From Lachnospiraceae bacterium (lineage in GTDB: Bacteria > Bacillota > Clostridia > Lachnospirales > Lachnospiraceae): DNA of 38,522 nt. The notes below the pieces were generated by a model. It was not told where the DNA came from, searched no databases, and saw nothing but the letters and a program-made list of their open reading frames with translations. The stretch spans positions 1-38,522 of the forward strand of contig JAFLTB010000025.1 in NCBI GenBank assembly GCA_022510605.1, read 5' to 3'. Positions 7,184 to 16,184 of this stretch are shown in pieces (the stretch's first letter is position 1; every line of letters begins with the position of its first letter). The translations under genes were made by a program, and so were the position numbers.

Positions 7184-9622
7184 ATGTCAATTACAATTGC
7201 GCTTGCAGGAAATCCAAACAGTGGAAAGACAACGCTGTTTAATGCACTGACCGGTGCCAATCAGTTTGTAGGTAACTGGCCGGGTGTTACGGTGGAAAAG
7301 AAGGAAGGAAAGTTAAAAAAGAATTTTTTGGGAAAGAGCACGTCCGATGTGGTAATTACGGACCTGCCAGGTATTTATTCCCTTTCTCCTTATACATTAG
7401 AGGAAGTTGTTGCCAGAAATTATCTGATTAATGAAAGGCCGGACGCCATCTTAAATATTGTAGATGGTACGAATATTGAGAGAAACCTGTATCTGTCCAC
7501 CCAGTTAATGGAACTGGGTATTCCGATTATCATGGCTGTAAACATGATGGATGTGGTAGAGAAAAGCGGCGACAAAATTCATGTAGATAAGCTGGGTGAG
7601 CAGCTGGGATGTGAAGTGATTGAAATTTCTGCCCTGAAGGGCAAAGGAATCCAGAAGGCAGCCATGAAGGCGGTGGCTCTGGCAGAGCAGAGAGCAGCAG
7701 AGGCTCCGGTGCATGAATTTTCCGAGGAAGTGGAACTGGCGATTCATGCTGTGGAGGAGAGACTTGGTGCAGACGTAAAAGAGGAGCAGAGACGGTTTTT
7801 TGCCATTAAACTTTTAGAGAGAGATGACAAAATTGTGGAGCAGATGAAGACTGTTCCGGATGTCTCCCAGGAAATCGAGGCCTTGGAAGAATCCTTTGAT
7901 GATGATACGGAAAGTATCATTACCAACGAGCGTTACACCTATATTTCTTCCATTATCGGCCAGTGCTGTGAGAAGAGCGGGGGACAGAAAATAACCCGTT
8001 CCGATAAAATCGACAAGGTTGTAACAAACCGTTTTCTGGCATTGCCGATTTTTGCGGTTATCATGTTTATCGTGTATTATATTTCGGTGACAACCATTGG
8101 TACATATGCGACGGATTGGGCCAATGACGGTCTCTTTGGAGATGGCTGGTATCTGGCTGGTGTGGGTAGAGGTGATTTTGATGAAGCCACCGATGCCTGG
8201 GCAGAGGAAAAGATTTTTGATGATGCGTCTATCCAGGCGGTAGTAGATGCGGCGGCAGCAGACGCCGATGTTATTGGTGGTGAAGATATACAGGAAACTT
8301 TTGCAGATAAGGACTTTGGCGGCTTTGAGGAAGCCCTTGGCTCTTATGGAGAGGACCTGGCAGAGAAGGGCTACGATTTGGAAGCGGTGCTTCCTTTGGA
8401 TGAAGAAGGAGAATGGCTGGACCAGCCAGACCCGGCAGATTATGGCATATGGGTTCCGGGCATTCCGGTTCTGGTGGAAAATGCTCTGGCGGCTATTGAT
8501 TGTGCTGAGTGGCTCAGTGGTCTGATTCTTGACGGTATTATAGCCGGTGTGGGAGCGGTGCTTGGGTTTGTGCCTCAGATGCTTGTGCTGTTTATCTTCC
8601 TTGCCTTTTTGGAAGGCTGTGGCTATATGGCCCGGGTTGCCTTTATTATGGACCGTATTTTCCGCCGCTTTGGTCTTTCAGGGAAATCCTTTATTCCCAT
8701 GCTGATTGGCTCTGGATGTGGTGTGCCGGGGATTATGGCGTCCCGCACGATTGAGAGTGACAGGGACCGAAAGATGACAATTATGACTACCACCTTTATC
8801 CCATGCGGTGCGAAGCTGCCAATTATTGCCCTGCTGACCAGCTCCCTGTTCGGCGGTGCAGGCTGGGTGGCTCCGAGTACCTATTTTCTGGGAATTGCGG
8901 CCATTGTCATTTCCGGTATTATTTTGAAGAAGACAAAGATGTTTGCCGGAGAGCCGGCGCCATTCGTTATGGAACTTCCAGCTTATCATCTGCCAACGGT
9001 GGGCTCTGTGCTCCGGGGTATGTGGGAGCGGGGCTGGTCCTTTATTAAGAAGGCGGGAACCATCATCCTTCTTGCCTCCATACTCATTTGGGCAGGTTCT
9101 GTCTTTGGTGTGGAGAATGGCTCCTTTGGCTTTAATCCGGATATGGAACTGGAAAACAGTATTCTTGGCCATATTGGAGGCGCCATCCAATGGATTTTTG
9201 CCCCTCTTGGCTTTGGCAACATCAAGGCAGCTATTGCTACCGTTATGGGACTGGTGGCAAAGGAAGAAGTGGTAGGCGTGTTTGGCGTCCTGGACTTCGA
9301 GGGCATGACGCCGATTGCCGGTTATGCGTTCCTGGCCTTTAACCTTTTGTGTGCCCCTTGCTTTGCGGCCATCGGCGCGATTAAAAGAGAGATGAATAAC
9401 GGAAAGTGGACGGCATTTGCCATTGCTTACCAGTGTGTGTTTGCCTATGTGGTTGCTTTGATTATTTACTGGGTAGGTCTTTTGTGTACCGGAGTGTTCA
9501 GCGGCTGGACAGTAGTTGCCCTGCTGTTGATTGTGGGACTGATTTATCTTCTGTTCCGTCCGTACAAGGAGAGCAACAGCCTGAAGCTGAATACATCCAA
9601 AGGTGTTTTGGGTACCAGATAA
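7184..9622 (+). CDS. feoB: Ferrous iron transporter FeoB
   Basis: An 812-residue membrane protein. The N-terminal G domain has G1 GNPNSGKT (residues 9-16), a G2 region (GNWPGVTVEKKEG), G3 DLPG and G4 NMMD. A helical spacer domain follows, then a multi-helix membrane core with the Gate motifs (GCGVPGIMASRTI; FIPCGAKLPI; ATVMGLVAKEEVVG). It imports Fe(II) across the cytoplasmic membrane. It is longer than E. coli FeoB (773) because residues ~310-422, between the first and second membrane segments, form a very acidic Asp/Glu/Ala-rich loop. I recall similar loops in Lachnospiraceae FeoB, so this is probably lineage-typical. The start follows GAGGAAGG. Confidence 0.96.
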   Translation: MSITIALAGNPNSGKTTLFNALTGANQFVGNWPGVTVEKKEGKLKKNFLGKSTSDVVITDLPGIYSLSPYTLEEVVARNYLINERPDAILNIVDGTNIERNLYLSTQLMELGIPIIMAVNMMDVVEKSGDKIHVDKLGEQLGCEVIEISALKGKGIQKAAMKAVALAEQRAAEAPVHEFSEEVELAIHAVEERLGADVKEEQRRFFAIKLLERDDKIVEQMKTVPDVSQEIEALEESFDDDTESIITNERYTYISSIIGQCCEKSGGQKITRSDKIDKVVTNRFLALPIFAVIMFIVYYISVTTIGTYATDWANDGLFGDGWYLAGVGRGDFDEATDAWAEEKIFDDASIQAVVDAAAADADVIGGEDIQETFADKDFGGFEEALGSYGEDLAEKGYDLEAVLPLDEEGEWLDQPDPADYGIWVPGIPVLVENALAAIDCAEWLSGLILDGIIAGVGAVLGFVPQMLVLFIFLAFLEGCGYMARVAFIMDRIFRRFGLSGKSFIPMLIGSGCGVPGIMASRTIESDRDRKMTIMTTTFIPCGAKLPIIALLTSSLFGGAGWVAPSTYFLGIAAIVISGIILKKTKMFAGEPAPFVMELPAYHLPTVGSVLRGMWERGWSFIKKAGTIILLASILIWAGSVFGVENGSFGFNPDMELENSILGHIGGAIQWIFAPLGFGNIKAAIATVMGLVAKEEVVGVFGVLDFEGMTPIAGYAFLAFNLLCAPCFAAIGAIKREMNNGKWTAFAIAYQCVFAYVVALIIYWVGLLCTGVFSGWTVVALLLIVGLIYLLFRPYKESNSLKLNTSKGVLGTR

Positions 9623-9678
9623 TTTGCGCTAAACATTTGGTACAAAAAGTATATATTGAACATAACAAGCCATTTGGG

Positions 9679-9708
9679 AGAACCTGTATCAAAATCGGTA
9701 CAGGTTCT
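9679..9708 (+). promoter_or_regulatory. Intergenic hairpin, feoB to Cys-rich protein
   Basis: Perfect 10-bp arms AGAACCTGTA (9679-9688) and TACAGGTTCT (9699-9708) around a 10-nt loop. No T-run follows, so it is more likely an mRNA processing or stability element than a terminator. Confidence 0.5.
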
Positions 9709-9744
9709 GTCCATCCTGGTAAGCGGACAGAGAGGAGACAGATT

Positions 9745-9879
9745 ATGGGAACATGGATTGCAGGAATTATAGTGCTGGCTGTGGTGGTGCTGATTGTGTA
9801 CAGCATGGTTCGGAATAAGAAAAAAGGGAAATCCATTCACTGCGGCGACTGCAAAAACTGTGGCGGAGGCTGTCATTAA
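9745..9879 (+). CDS. FeoB-associated Cys-rich membrane protein
   Basis: A 44-residue protein: one membrane helix (residues ~3-21, IAGIIVLAVVVLIVYSMV), a basic stretch, and a Cys-rich tail CGDCKNCGGGC. This architecture matches the small FeoB-associated Cys-rich family found directly after feoB in many Firmicutes. Its tail could handle iron at the membrane; its role is not established. The ATG at 9745 follows GAGGAGA. It is the last gene of the feo operon, 122 nt after feoB. Confidence 0.85.
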   Translation: MGTWIAGIIVLAVVVLIVYSMVRNKKKGKSIHCGDCKNCGGGCH

Positions 9880-9904
9880 CAGGCAGAGACGGGAAGAACA
9901 AGCC

Positions 9905-9933
9905 TTGTCAACGAGTCAAAAATGTGTTAGGAT
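9905..9933 (+). promoter_or_regulatory. Candidate promoter of pnuC leader
   Basis: TTGTCA (9905-9910), 17-nt spacer, TAGGAT (9928-9933). It lies upstream of the terminator hairpin, so a transcript from here would have to pass the terminator to reach pnuC. Confidence 0.5.
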
Positions 9934-9987
9934 AAAAATATAAATAAAACAGGGAAAACTGCCACCGGGTAGAATGAGTGTAGGAAA

Positions 9988-10039
9988 CATTCGTGAACAT
10001 ATCGTTAGGTCTTAGAAGATATGTGCGGATGTTTTTTTT
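9988..10039 (+). terminator. Terminator in the leader of the PnuC-like gene
   Basis: Arms AACAT-CG-CATATC and GATATG-CG-ATGTT pair through small mismatches around a ~14-nt loop and are followed by a run of T (to about 10039). It may end the feo operon transcript. Because a promoter-like pair lies upstream at 9905-9933, it may also be the conditional terminator of a riboswitch or attenuator for pnuC. I could not match the ~50 nt before it to any riboswitch class I know. Confidence 0.75.
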
Positions 10040-10083
10040 TAAGGGAATTTTGCCTGTTGTTTACATAAAGGGAGGAGAACAGA

Positions 10084-10809
10084 ATGAACTTTATAAAATC
10101 GGTGAAAAATCTTACCTCTTTTGAATGGGGTCTCTGGCTGGGGTCTGTGACAGTGCTGGTGTTGTCTTTTTTGCTGGCCGGAAACCGGGACGGGCTGACC
10201 CTTGGCGCCTCTGTCGTGGGAGCCACCGCTCTGATTTTTACAGCCAAAGGGGATGCCATAGGCCCCCTGCTGATGGTGGTTTTCAGCCTTTTATATGCCG
10301 TGATTTCTTTCCGCTTCCGCTATTATGGGGAAATGGTTACTTATCTGGGAATGACAGCGCCCACCGCTTTTGCATCGATGATTGCCTGGCTCAGGCATCC
10401 CTATTCCGAGAGGGAGGTGGAGGTCAGTTCGTTGAAAAAATCATCGGGGAGCATACTGCTTGCGCTGACGGCGGTGGTTACGGTGGGCTTTTTCTATATT
10501 CTGCGGGCAGGGAATACGCCAAATCTTATTTTTAGTACCATTTCCATAACCACCAGCTTTATTGCCTCCGGCCTCACGGTGCTTCGGAATCCATGGTATG
10601 CGGCGGCCTATGCCTGCAATGATGTGATACTGATTGTGCTTTGGGTGCTGGCGACACGGGAGAGTATGTCCTATCTGCCTATGATTTTCTGTTTTATAAT
10701 TTTCCTTGTCAATGATTTGTATGGCTTCTGGAACTGGAGGAGGATGAAACAAAGGCAGGTTGACGGGGGGTATTCTCCTTTGTATAATGAAAGCAGAAAA
10801 AAGGTGTAA
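10084..10809 (+). CDS. pnuC: PnuC-family nicotinamide riboside (or related vitamin) transporter
   Basis: A 241-residue membrane protein with about seven or eight hydrophobic helices. The start (SFEWGLWLGSVTVLVLSF) and the late NDLYGFWNWRRM motif match PnuC transporters, which carry nicotinamide riboside; relatives carry thiamine (PnuT) or other vitamins. The leader shows no TPP-riboswitch consensus, so nicotinamide riboside is the default guess. The ATG at 10084 follows GGGAGGAG. It precedes the lipase-like gene by 30 nt, probably in one operon, but no functional link is evident. Confidence 0.85.
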   Translation: MNFIKSVKNLTSFEWGLWLGSVTVLVLSFLLAGNRDGLTLGASVVGATALIFTAKGDAIGPLLMVVFSLLYAVISFRFRYYGEMVTYLGMTAPTAFASMIAWLRHPYSEREVEVSSLKKSSGSILLALTAVVTVGFFYILRAGNTPNLIFSTISITTSFIASGLTVLRNPWYAAAYACNDVILIVLWVLATRESMSYLPMIFCFIIFLVNDLYGFWNWRRMKQRQVDGGYSPLYNESRKKV

Positions 10810-10839
10810 AACCGGCAGTAAAGGAGACGCCGCATACCA

Positions 10840-12180
10840 ATGAGATATTTGATTCGGATGATTTATGGAGTGCTTATATTTATACTGGCAAACAGCTATT
10901 CCCTCGGAGGCTTTATTCCTGTAGGAGCAGGGGTCTGGCTTCTGTTTTTGCTGTTTGTGGGCATGAATGTGGCGCCGTCCTTTGCCAACCGGAAATTGCA
11001 GACGGGGCGGCTTCGGGTCAGCGCAGATGGTTGTGAATTGCTGGAGCTGTTCCTGATTTCCACGGGACTGTCCATTGTCTATTCTCTGGCCGGCTGGTCT
11101 GGTTGGCTGCCACTGGGCTCACTGCTTCAGGAGCCTAAGTTGTGGATTGTCAATACGCTGATTGTCTTTCTGGTGGAGGCGGTGGTATTCTGGAACGGGA
11201 TGATCCGGATTTATGTGACTTCGGTTCAATTGGGGATAAAATGGCGGGTCATTGGTGCGCTGTGCGGATGGATTCCTATTCTTAATCTGGTTGTACTTAT
11301 GAAAATGATAGATATTGTGAGGCGGGAGGTTGCCACAGAACAGGGGAAGATACTGGAGGCCCAGGAGTACCGGGAGGAGGAGCGATGCCGGACAAAATAC
11401 CCTCTCTTGATGGTGCATGGCGTGTTTTTTCGGGATTTCAAGCATTTTAACTATTGGGGCAGGATTCCCGGAGAACTGGAAAAGAACGGCGCCTGTATCT
11501 ATTATGGCAATCATGCGTCGGCCTCTTCGGTGGAGGACAGCGGTGTGGAACTGGATGCCCGTATACGGCAGATTGTGGAGGAAACAGGATGTGAAAAGGT
11601 AAATATTATTGCCCACTCCAAAGGCGGGCTGGATTGCCGATATGCGCTTTCCCGTCTGGGGACAGACCGCTATGTGGCTTCGCTGACCACTATCAACACT
11701 CCCCATCGGGGCTGTCAGTTTGCGGATTATCTGCTGTCACAGATTTCCGAATCCAAGCAGAGACGGGTTGCCAGTGCGTATAATGCGGCGCTGGCTGTAA
11801 TGGGCGACGAACATCCGGATTTTCTGGCGGCCGTAGGCGCTTTGACGGAAGAGGCCTGCCGGAAGCGGAATGAAGAGCTGCCGGACAGCAGCCAGGTGTA
11901 TTACCAGAGTGTGGGCTCCAAATTAAACCGCCCCTCCGGCGGACGGTTTCCGTTGAATTTTTCCTATTATTTGGTAAAGCACTTTGACGGTGCCAATGAT
12001 GGTCTGGTGGGCGAGGAATCCTTTCCCTGGGGTGAAAAATTTCAACTTGCTGCCACCACTGGCCGACGGGGAATCTCCCATGGAGATATGATTGATTTGA
12101 ACCGGGAAAACTTTGATGGATTCGACGTCAGGGAATTTTATGTGGAATTAGTCCATGAACTGAAAAAGAAAGGCTTCTAG
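10840..12180 (+). CDS. Membrane-anchored lipase-like alpha/beta hydrolase
   Basis: A 446-residue protein. Residues 1-~165 contain about four hydrophobic segments. The rest is an alpha/beta hydrolase with an oxyanion-type HGVFFRD at residues 193-199 and a nucleophile motif AHSKGG with Ser260. This is a variant of G-x-S-x-G in which Ala replaces the first Gly, as in Bacillus-type lipases. INTPHRG and a late HGD fit a lipase (triacylglycerol or phospholipid esterase). The catalytic domain's side of the membrane is uncertain. The start follows AAAGGAG at a longish spacing. It follows pnuC and ends just before two repeat elements. Confidence 0.8.
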   Translation: MRYLIRMIYGVLIFILANSYSLGGFIPVGAGVWLLFLLFVGMNVAPSFANRKLQTGRLRVSADGCELLELFLISTGLSIVYSLAGWSGWLPLGSLLQEPKLWIVNTLIVFLVEAVVFWNGMIRIYVTSVQLGIKWRVIGALCGWIPILNLVVLMKMIDIVRREVATEQGKILEAQEYREEERCRTKYPLLMVHGVFFRDFKHFNYWGRIPGELEKNGACIYYGNHASASSVEDSGVELDARIRQIVEETGCEKVNIIAHSKGGLDCRYALSRLGTDRYVASLTTINTPHRGCQFADYLLSQISESKQRRVASAYNAALAVMGDEHPDFLAAVGALTEEACRKRNEELPDSSQVYYQSVGSKLNRPSGGRFPLNFSYYLVKHFDGANDGLVGEESFPWGEKFQLAATTGRRGISHGDMIDLNRENFDGFDVREFYVELVHELKKKGF

Positions 12181-12190
12181 CTATTTTAGC

Positions 12191-12237
12191 GTTAGCACAA
12201 AACTAAACAAGGTTCAAACTAGCGCCATCATGCTAAG
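12191..12237 (+). repeat. Dispersed 47-nt repeat, copy A
   Basis: Matches 34938-34984 on the minus strand at 39 of 47 positions, and all eight differences are transitions. The ends form a small inverted repeat (TTAGCA 12192-12197, TGCTAA 12231-12236). It lies just after the lipase stop codon. Confidence 0.7.
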
Positions 12238-12253
12238 AGTAACAATCCTTAAA

Positions 12254-12342
12254 CCAAGAAATACCCTTCCATCAGTGAGAACCTTAACGCGAGACGCTAT
12301 TGCGTTGTTGTCGGTTCGAATCGATGGAAGGGTATTTCTTGG
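12254..12342. terminator. Long hairpin terminator with conserved 50-nt block in the loop
   Basis: Perfect 20-bp arms at 12254-12273 and 12323-12342 enclose a 49-nt loop. The right arm is followed by CTTTTTAAG. The loop has its own nested pairing: GAACC with GGTTC, and AACGC with GCGTT. It separates the convergent lipase and pyrG genes, so it probably terminates the plus-strand operon. The loop block (12276-12325) recurs at the right edge of the window. Confidence 0.8.
12276..12325 (+). repeat. 50-nt conserved loop block, copy 1
   Basis: Identical at 49 of 50 positions to 38473-38522 read on the minus strand; the one difference is T at 12311 versus C. It contains GGTTCGAATC, which resembles a tRNA T-arm, but no other tRNA parts. 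Confidence 0.85.
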
Positions 12343-12346
12343 CTTT

Positions 12347-13951
12347 TTAAGAATTGTACTCTATAGCAGCTCCTACAAAACCCTTAAATAACGGGTGTGG
12401 GTGGTTTGGCCGGGACTTAAATTCCGGGTGTGCCTGTGTGGCCACAAACCACGGGTGAGTAGAAATTTCAATCATTTCCACAATCCGGCCATCCGGTGAA
12501 AGACCGGAAAGGGTCATGCCGTGTTTTTCAAAGTCTTCCCGATAGAGGTTATTGACCTCGTAGCGGTGACGGTGTCTCTCGTGAATAATTTCCTTGCCGT
12601 AAAGTTCAAAGGCCTTGCTGTTCTTGTCCAGTTCGCAGGGATAGGAACCGAGACGAAGGGTGCCGCCGATGTCCTCCACGCCGTCCTGATCCGGCATCAG
12701 ATGGATAACCGGGTGTGTGGTGGAAGGGTCTAACTCGGCGCTGTGAGCATCGTTCCAGCCGATGACATTCCGGGCAAATTCCACCAGGCTTAACTGCATG
12801 CCCAGGCAGAGGCCCAGGAAAGGAATGTTATTTTCCCTGGCATATTCAATGGCATAGATTTTTCCGTCAATACCCCGGTCGCCAAAGCCGCCCGGCACCA
12901 GTATGCCGGTGGCTCCTGCCAGCTGCTCCGCCACATTTTCCCGGGTAACCTCCTCGGAATTTACCCATTTGATATTAACCTGGGCATTGTGGGCGAAACC
13001 GCCGTGCTTCAGGGACTCTACCACACTGATATAAGCGTCGTGGAGAGCGGTATATTTGCCTACTAAGGCAACGGTTACTTCTTTGTTCAGATGTTTGATG
13101 GAGTCCACCATGTTTTCCCATTCCTGGATGTCCGGCTCCGGGCAGTCCAGGTGCAGACACTTGCAGACCGTCTGGGCCAGGTGTTCCTTTTCCATGGCCA
13201 ATGGTACTTCGTACAGGGTCTCTACATCCAGGTTCTGGATAACCTGACTGTTTGGCACGTTACAGAAAAGGGAGATTTTATCCCGAAGAGCCTTATCTAG
13301 CGGAATCTCTGTACGGCAGACAATCACATCCGGCCGGATACCCATTCCCTGCAATTCCTTTACGCTGGCCTGGGTAGGCTTGGACTTTAACTCTTGAGAA
13401 GCCTTCAGGTAAGGAACCAGTGTTACATGGATGAGAATGGCATTTTCATGTCCCACATCCAGCTGGAACTGGCGAATCGCCTCCAAAAATGGCTGGCTTT
13501 CAATATCTCCTACGGTGCCGCCTACCTCAATAATGGCAATCTGTGTCTCCTTGCAGCCGTCGTTGCGGTAAAACCGGCTTTTCAGTTCGTTGGTAATATG
13601 GGGGATGACCTGAACCGTACCGCCGCCATAGTCTCCCCGGCGTTCCTTGGAAAGAACCGACCAGTATACCTTTCCAGTTGTTACGTTACTCTGTTTTGTC
13701 AGGCTCTCATCGATAAACCGTTCATAATGTCCCAAATCCAAATCTGTCTCGGCACCGTCATCGGTGACAAATACCTCGCCGTGCTGAATAGGATTCATAG
13801 TGCCCGGGTCGATGTTGATGTAGGGGTCAAATTTCTGCATGGTTACACTGTAACCGCGCATTTTCAAAAGCCGTCCCAAAGAGGCGGCCGTAATACCCTT
13901 GCCCAGACCGGAAACAACACCGCCGGTCACAAATACATACTTGATAGCCAT
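12347..13951 (-). CDS. pyrG: CTP synthase
   Basis: A 534-residue enzyme that makes CTP from UTP, ATP and glutamine in the cytosol. The N-terminal synthetase domain shows the P-loop [10 protein letters not shown] and [21 protein letters not shown]. The C-terminal class I glutamine amidotransferase shows PGGFGDRG, the nucleophile motif GLCLGMQ, and a late H-P-E. The length matches E. coli PyrG (545). The ATG at 13951 follows AGGAGGAGAAA; an in-frame ATG at 13981 lies within a hairpin and lacks a binding site. It is monocistronic and divergent from ftsH. The stop is 4 nt from the conserved hairpin terminator. Confidence 0.97.
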   Translation of the reverse strand: MAIKYVFVTGGVVSGLGKGITAASLGRLLKMRGYSVTMQKFDPYINIDPGTMNPIQHGEVFVTDDGAETDLDLGHYERFIDESLTKQSNVTTGKVYWSVLSKERRGDYGGGTVQVIPHITNELKSRFYRNDGCKETQIAIIEVGGTVGDIESQPFLEAIRQFQLDVGHENAILIHVTLVPYLKASQELKSKPTQASVKELQGMGIRPDVIVCRTEIPLDKALRDKISLFCNVPNSQVIQNLDVETLYEVPLAMEKEHLAQTVCKCLHLDCPEPDIQEWENMVDSIKHLNKEVTVALVGKYTALHDAYISVVESLKHGGFAHNAQVNIKWVNSEEVTRENVAEQLAGATGILVPGGFGDRGIDGKIYAIEYARENNIPFLGLCLGMQLSLVEFARNVIGWNDAHSAELDPSTTHPVIHLMPDQDGVEDIGGTLRLGSYPCELDKNSKAFELYGKEIIHERHRHRYEVNNLYREDFEKHGMTLSGLSPDGRIVEMIEISTHPWFVATQAHPEFKSRPNHPHPLFKGFVGAAIEYNS

Positions 13952-13972
13952 TTTCTCCTCCTGATTATATAA

Positions 13973-13997
13973 GAACGTCATGTCAGGAATGACGTTC
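13973..13997 (-). promoter_or_regulatory. Hairpin just upstream of the pyrG ribosome binding site
   Basis: Perfect 9-bp arms GAACGTCAT and ATGACGTTC around a 7-nt loop, about a dozen bases before AGGAGG. Only TTATATAATC follows, so it is a weak terminator at best; it may be an attenuator or mRNA stabiliser. Confidence 0.5.
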
Positions 13998-14048
13998 GCT
14001 GTTTTCTATCCACTGTAATCAAAATAAACACACAAAAAACACGTTTTT

Positions 14049-14077
14049 AGTGTACCATTTTTTCAGAGGGGTTTCAA
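14049..14077 (-). promoter_or_regulatory. Promoter of pyrG
   Basis: Minus-strand TTGAAA (14077-14072), 17-nt spacer, TACACT (14054-14049). The predicted start does not carry the GGGC found at the start of Bacillus pyrG mRNA, so CTP control by reiterative transcription is not evident. Confidence 0.65.
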
Positions 14078-14119
14078 GTGGAAAAATCCAAAGAAGATGA
14101 GAAGATGGCGACTTTCCCA

Positions 14120-14148
14120 TTGATTTATGAGGCAAAATCTTTTATACT
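14120..14148 (+). promoter_or_regulatory. Promoter of ftsH operon
   Basis: TTGATT (14120-14125), 17-nt spacer, TATACT (14143-14148), 41 nt before the ftsH start. Confidence 0.75.
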
Positions 14149-14189
14149 AATTAAATGGAAGAATGCAACCAACGAAAGGATAGAAACGG

Positions 14190-16184
14190 ATGGACTCAAA
14201 TAATAATCAACCGAATAATAAAAACAATAACAATAAAAAGAAAAGAAATCGGACGAACATTGTCATTTGTATAGCGGCAGCGGTATTTGCCATATGCCTG
14301 ATTTTTTTTCTGAATGCGGAGATTGAGAGGAATACCGAGAGAGAGATAAGCTATACCAAGTTTATTGAGATGTTAAAAAAGGACCAGATTGAGAAGATTA
14401 CCTTCAAGAGCAATCTCATTTTTATTGAGCCAAAGAAGGAAGAAAAGGTTGCCATGTTTCCTGTGACCTATTATACCGGTTATGTCAATGACACCAGTCT
14501 GGTACAGGACATGCTGAACAAGTACGGCGTAGAATTTACTGCGGAGGTGGCAGATACCGGTTCCGGCATTATGGAATTTCTGCTGACCTATGTACTGCCG
14601 ATTGCGGGACTGTGGCTTCTGCTGTGGTTTTTTATGCGTTCGGCTACCAAGGGCGGCGGCCTTATGGGCGGCATTGGCAAGTCCAATGCGAAAATGTATG
14701 TGGAAAAAAAGACCGGTGTTACCTTTGCGGATGTGGCCGGTGAGGAGGAGGCCAAGGAGTCTCTCACGGAACTGGTGGATTTTTTGAAAAATCCAGGCAA
14801 GTACCGCCAGATTGGTGCGAGGCTGCCAAAGGGGGCCCTGTTAGTGGGACCGCCGGGAACGGGTAAAACCCTTTTGGCAAAGGCGCTGGCAGGAGAGGCG
14901 GGCGTGCCGTTTTTCTCCCTGTCGGGTTCGGATTTTGTGGAAATGTTTGTAGGTGTCGGGGCCTCCCGTGTCCGGGATTTATTTAAGCAGGCCACCTCGA
15001 TGGCTCCGTGTATTATTTTTATCGATGAGATTGACGCCATCGGAAGAAGCCGCGACAGCCAGTATGGCGGCGGCAACGACGAGCGGGAGCAGACGTTGAA
15101 CCAGCTGCTATCGGAGATGGATGGTTTTGACTCCTCTAAGGGAATTATTATTCTGGGAGCCACCAACCGGCCGGAGGTGTTAGATAAGGCCCTTCTGCGT
15201 CCGGGACGCTTTGACCGGCGTATTATTGTGGAAAGGCCGGATTTGAAAGGGCGTGTGGATGTATTGAAGGTACATTCCCATGATGTGCTGATGGACGATA
15301 CGGTGGATTTGGAGGAAATTGCACTGGCTACCTCCGGTGCCGTGGGTGCCGACCTTGCCAATATGGTAAATGAGGCGGCCATTATGGCGGTAAAAGATGG
15401 AAGAAAGGCCGTGAGCCAGAAGGATTTGTTTGAGGCGGTGGAAGTGGTTCTGGCCGGAAAAGAGAAAAAGGACCGCATTTTGGGAAAAGAGGAAAAGGAA
15501 ATTGTCGCATACCACGAGATTGGACATGCACTGGTGACGACGATGCTGAAAAATACAGAACCGGTACAAAAGATTACCATTGTGCCCCGTACCATGGGAG
15601 CGCTGGGGTATGTGATGCAGGTGCCGGAGGAAGAAAAGTATCTGAAGAAAAAGGACGAGCTGCTGTCGGAGATTACCACATTCTTAGGCGGGCGCGCTGC
15701 CGAAGAGGTTATTTTTGACGATGTGACTACAGGAGCCTCCAACGATATTGAGAAGGCTACCTCCATTGCCCGTGCCATGGTGACCCAGTACGGTATGAGC
15801 GAGAAATTCGGCATGATGGGCTTAGAGACCATTCAGAGCCGGTATCTGGATGGCCGTCCGGTGATGACCTGCGGCGAGGAGACGGAAAGCGAAGTGGATG
15901 CCGAGGTCATGAAGATTCTGGAGGAGTGTCATAAGCGGGCACGTCAGATTATAGAGGAAAATCAGGAGGTACTGACGGCTCTTGCCAAGCATCTGATTGA
16001 GAAGGAGACCATTACCGGCAAGGAATTTGTGAAAATATTTGAGGAAATTACCGGCATTAAGCTGAAAAAGAAAAATGCCAGTGGAGATGCCGGCGAAGAT
16101 ACTGACGTTGCCGACGAGCCTGCACAGATAGAGGAAGAGACAGAGACAGAGGACGTGGAACAAAGGACGGATGAGCGTGTTTAA
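14190..16184 (+). CDS. ftsH: ATP-dependent zinc metalloprotease FtsH
   Basis: A 664-residue membrane protease. An Asn/Lys-rich start is followed by TM1 (~residues 23-42), an extracytoplasmic domain and TM2 (~128-148). The AAA+ module has Walker A GPPGTGKT (220-227), Walker [12 protein letters not shown] and the second region of homology ([18 protein letters not shown]). The M41 peptidase carries HEIGH (442-446). It degrades misfolded membrane proteins and short-lived regulators. The C-terminal ~40 residues are acidic (Glu/Thr/Asp). The start follows GAAAGGA. The stop overlaps the uvrC start by 14 nt, so they are translationally coupled. Confidence 0.97.
   Translation: MDSNNNQPNNKNNNNKKKRNRTNIVICIAAAVFAICLIFFLNAEIERNTEREISYTKFIEMLKKDQIEKITFKSNLIFIEPKKEEKVAMFPVTYYTGYVNDTSLVQDMLNKYGVEFTAEVADTGSGIMEFLLTYVLPIAGLWLLLWFFMRSATKGGGLMGGIGKSNAKMYVEKKTGVTFADVAGEEEAKESLTELVDFLKNPGKYRQIGARLPKGALLVGPPGTGKTLLAKALAGEAGVPFFSLSGSDFVEMFVGVGASRVRDLFKQATSMAPCIIFIDEIDAIGRSRDSQYGGGNDEREQTLNQLLSEMDGFDSSKGIIILGATNRPEVLDKALLRPGRFDRRIIVERPDLKGRVDVLKVHSHDVLMDDTVDLEEIALATSGAVGADLANMVNEAAIMAVKDGRKAVSQKDLFEAVEVVLAGKEKKDRILGKEEKEIVAYHEIGHALVTTMLKNTEPVQKITIVPRTMGALGYVMQVPEEEKYLKKKDELLSEITTFLGGRAAEEVIFDDVTTGASNDIEKATSIARAMVTQYGMSEKFGMMGLETIQSRYLDGRPVMTCGEETESEVDAEVMKILEECHKRARQIIEENQEVLTALAKHLIEKETITGKEFVKIFEEITGIKLKKKNASGDAGEDTDVADEPAQIEEETETEDVEQRTDERV

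Noticed and set aside
12276-12325. Integron attC site or tRNA fragment
   Set aside because: The RYYYAAC/GTTRRRY core pair of attC is not present in the right places, there is no integrase, and apart from a T-arm-like GGTTCGAATC no tRNA arms can be drawn.
14588-15832. 414-codon minus-strand open frame inside ftsH
   Set aside because: Antisense to the conserved FtsH AAA+ and protease domains; Ser/Pro-rich shadow with no start context.
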